A stretch of DNA of 64,000 nt, from the NCBI GenBank assembly GCA_028551475.1, contig CM052354.1, positions 26,993,258-27,057,257 of the forward strand, in the 5' to 3' direction. This DNA is from Casuarina equisetifolia (taxonomy: Eukaryota; Streptophyta; Magnoliopsida; Fagales; Casuarinaceae). The position numbers and the translations under genes are program-made. The notes beneath the pieces were generated by a model. That model did no database searches. It was not told the DNA's origin and saw only the letters and a list, made by a program, of their open reading frames with translations. The number at the start of each line of letters is the position of its first letter. Positions within the stretch are counted from its first letter, which is position 1. Below are positions 62,888 through 64,000 of this stretch, piece by piece.

Positions 62888-63160
62888 TGTTAAGTAGTAA
62901 AGAACATATGAAAGAATAAGAAAAGACTTTACTTTTATTAGTATTACCACTTAGGTTCTTCTATATCTCCCTAAAGACTATATAGACTCCTTTTTATAGG
63001 TCTTCTAACTCCCATAGGTTAGTTTTCTAACCAATGTGGGACACACAATTCTTCTCTTCTAATTCTTGTGAGACAGAAACTTTTTTCTTTCCTAATCCAT
63101 GTAAGACATAGACTCCTAAATCATGTGGAATTCCTTTGAAAATTTGAGTCGCATCCAACA
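62888..63160 (-). repeat. Probable Copia 3' LTR (273 bp)
   Basis: Read on the minus strand, the segment begins TGTTGGATGCGACTC and ends CTACTTAACA, giving the TG...CA ends and TGTT/AACA inverted termini usual for LTRs. It contains a TATA box (TATAAAAA, 62991-62998) and an AATAAA signal (62934-62939) in the right order. A purine-rich tract (GAGGAAGGAAT, 63161-63171) directly precedes it, as a polypurine tract should. The partner LTR would be outside the window, so identity and target duplication cannot be checked. Confidence 0.6.
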
Positions 63161-63209
63161 ATTCCTTCCTCAATGAAGAAATCTTAAACACCTTCACATC
63201 TTCAAAAAA

Positions 63210-64000
63210 CTACACGCGCTTGTTTTCTTTGGTCTTTTTATGCTTAGATAGAATCCCCGTCAACTTTATTGCTACGTTGTCTTCACTTTTCTTCTGAATA
63301 GCTTCAGTATCAAGAAAATAAATATTCTTGCCTCTTCTCTTCCTACCTTGAAGAACAATTTTGTCATGCTTGAAAATCTTGAGCCAATCACCTCTTCCAA
63401 TGTATGAATACCCAGGTGTAACTAACTCTCCCACAACTATAACATTGTAGCCACAAGATGGTACATACCTCACATTCTACAAACTCTTGACATCACTATT
63501 ATGAAACTTGAATTTGACAATGCCAACACTTTCAATCTTCATCTTCTCTTTGTCTCCTGTAATGATGCTGCCAAGATCCCCTCCTCTCTTCAAGATATCA
63601 AAATAGGTTTCTTCCCTACATATATGAGCACCTGCAGCAGAATCCAACAACCATATGTTACTCGTTACATGTGACCTTCCATCTTCAAAAGGCAATGAAA
63701 AAAATCTCACAATCATCTGCAACATAAATCTATAAGTTTGAGTCCTCATCTTTCAATTTCTTAAGCTCTACAAGATCTTCTAGCATTTTCTTGCAATTTT
63801 CTCTTATGTGACCTTTCCTTTTGCAATAATAGCATTCTTTATCTTCATAAGGGTTTCTTTGCCTCGACTTAAACCTGTCTCTCGAGTTGCTTTTACCCCT
63901 TAGAGTCTTCCCTCGAAAGGAACTCCCTACAACCAACACTGATGCCTTACGATCTTCATTCTTTTCTTCTATTAATCTTTCATTATCATGTAATAATGTA
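63210..64000 (-). pseudogene. Copia gag-protease fragment with frameshift and stop
   Basis: The gag part (window edge to 63730) ends with the nucleic-acid-binding CCHC zinc knuckle CYYCKRKGHIRENC followed by a Lys/Glu-rich tail, as in plant Copia gag proteins. The protease part is in a different frame (63477-63749). It shows WLLDSAAGAHICREE, where functional Copia proteases have a DSGA-type active site, so the glycine is replaced. A TAG codon (63477-63479) then interrupts the same frame before NVRYVPSCGYNVIVVGELV, the usual post-protease segment. The remnant ends near 63210. It cannot encode a working polyprotein. Confidence 0.75.

Larger units (their letters stand above)
62888..64000 (-). 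mobile_element. Internally deleted Copia-type LTR retrotransposon remnant
   Basis: The order on the minus strand is gag with zinc knuckle, protease region, a short segment after the protease, a polypurine tract and an LTR. Integrase, reverse transcriptase and RNase H are missing between about 63200 and the LTR. The element continues beyond the window edge at 64000, where the gag frame is still open. Confidence 0.7.

Noticed and set aside
1..64000. CRISPR arrays, bacterial-style operons, defence systems or other new multi-gene systems
   Set aside because: The window is ordinary plant nuclear DNA; the tandem repeats lack spacer-repeat structure and the genes belong to unrelated housekeeping pathways.

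Overview
This is nuclear DNA from a flowering plant, most likely a core eudicot. Genes are split by many AT-rich introns with GT-AG borders, intergenic DNA is AT-rich, and the products are plant-specific or organelle-targeted families (APO, CHLM, MEI2-like, a P-class PPR, an ArfGAP with BAR, PH and ankyrin domains). I cannot name the species. Exon models were built by hand from splice sites, reading phase and remembered family sequences; no search was run.

Layout. Minus strand: a coiled-coil/WD40 protein (1101-5903), the mitochondrial APO3 protein (6809-8732), the MEI2-like RNA-binding protein AML1 (9484-17183), the histone-fold protein MHF1/CENP-S (20847-21922) and Mg-protoporphyrin IX methyltransferase CHLM (23005-24195). 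A repeat-rich spacer (24.4-25.7 kb) follows. Plus strand: a 29-exon GH38 alpha-mannosidase (26136-35428), SRP68 (37239-44492) and the ArfGAP AGD1 (47050-57789). Minus strand again: an intronless 1036-residue PPR gene (59199-62309), convergent with AGD1. The right end carries a decayed Copia retrotransposon remnant with a 3' LTR (62888-64000).

The genes do not form one pathway; they are ordinary housekeeping and organelle genes. What ties several of them together is ancestry. APO3, AML1, SRP68, AGD1 and the PPR gene lie in the same order as Arabidopsis At5g61930, At5g61960, At5g61970, At5g61980 and At5g61990 (locus numbers recalled, not searched). MHF1, CHLM and the alpha-mannosidase sit between AML1 and SRP68 here but map elsewhere in Arabidopsis.

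All nine genes look intact. I found no CRISPR, bacterial-type defence system, toxin or convincing tRNA/rRNA gene, and nothing that amounts to a new biological system. The points most worth a second look are two GC-AG introns in the alpha-mannosidase gene, a diverged ~170-200 bp tandem repeat with a conserved small palindrome, a tRNA-like SINE candidate, a GC-rich island with a 9-bp minisatellite in an AGD1 intron, a telobox/site II promoter on MHF1, and the internally deleted Copia element.
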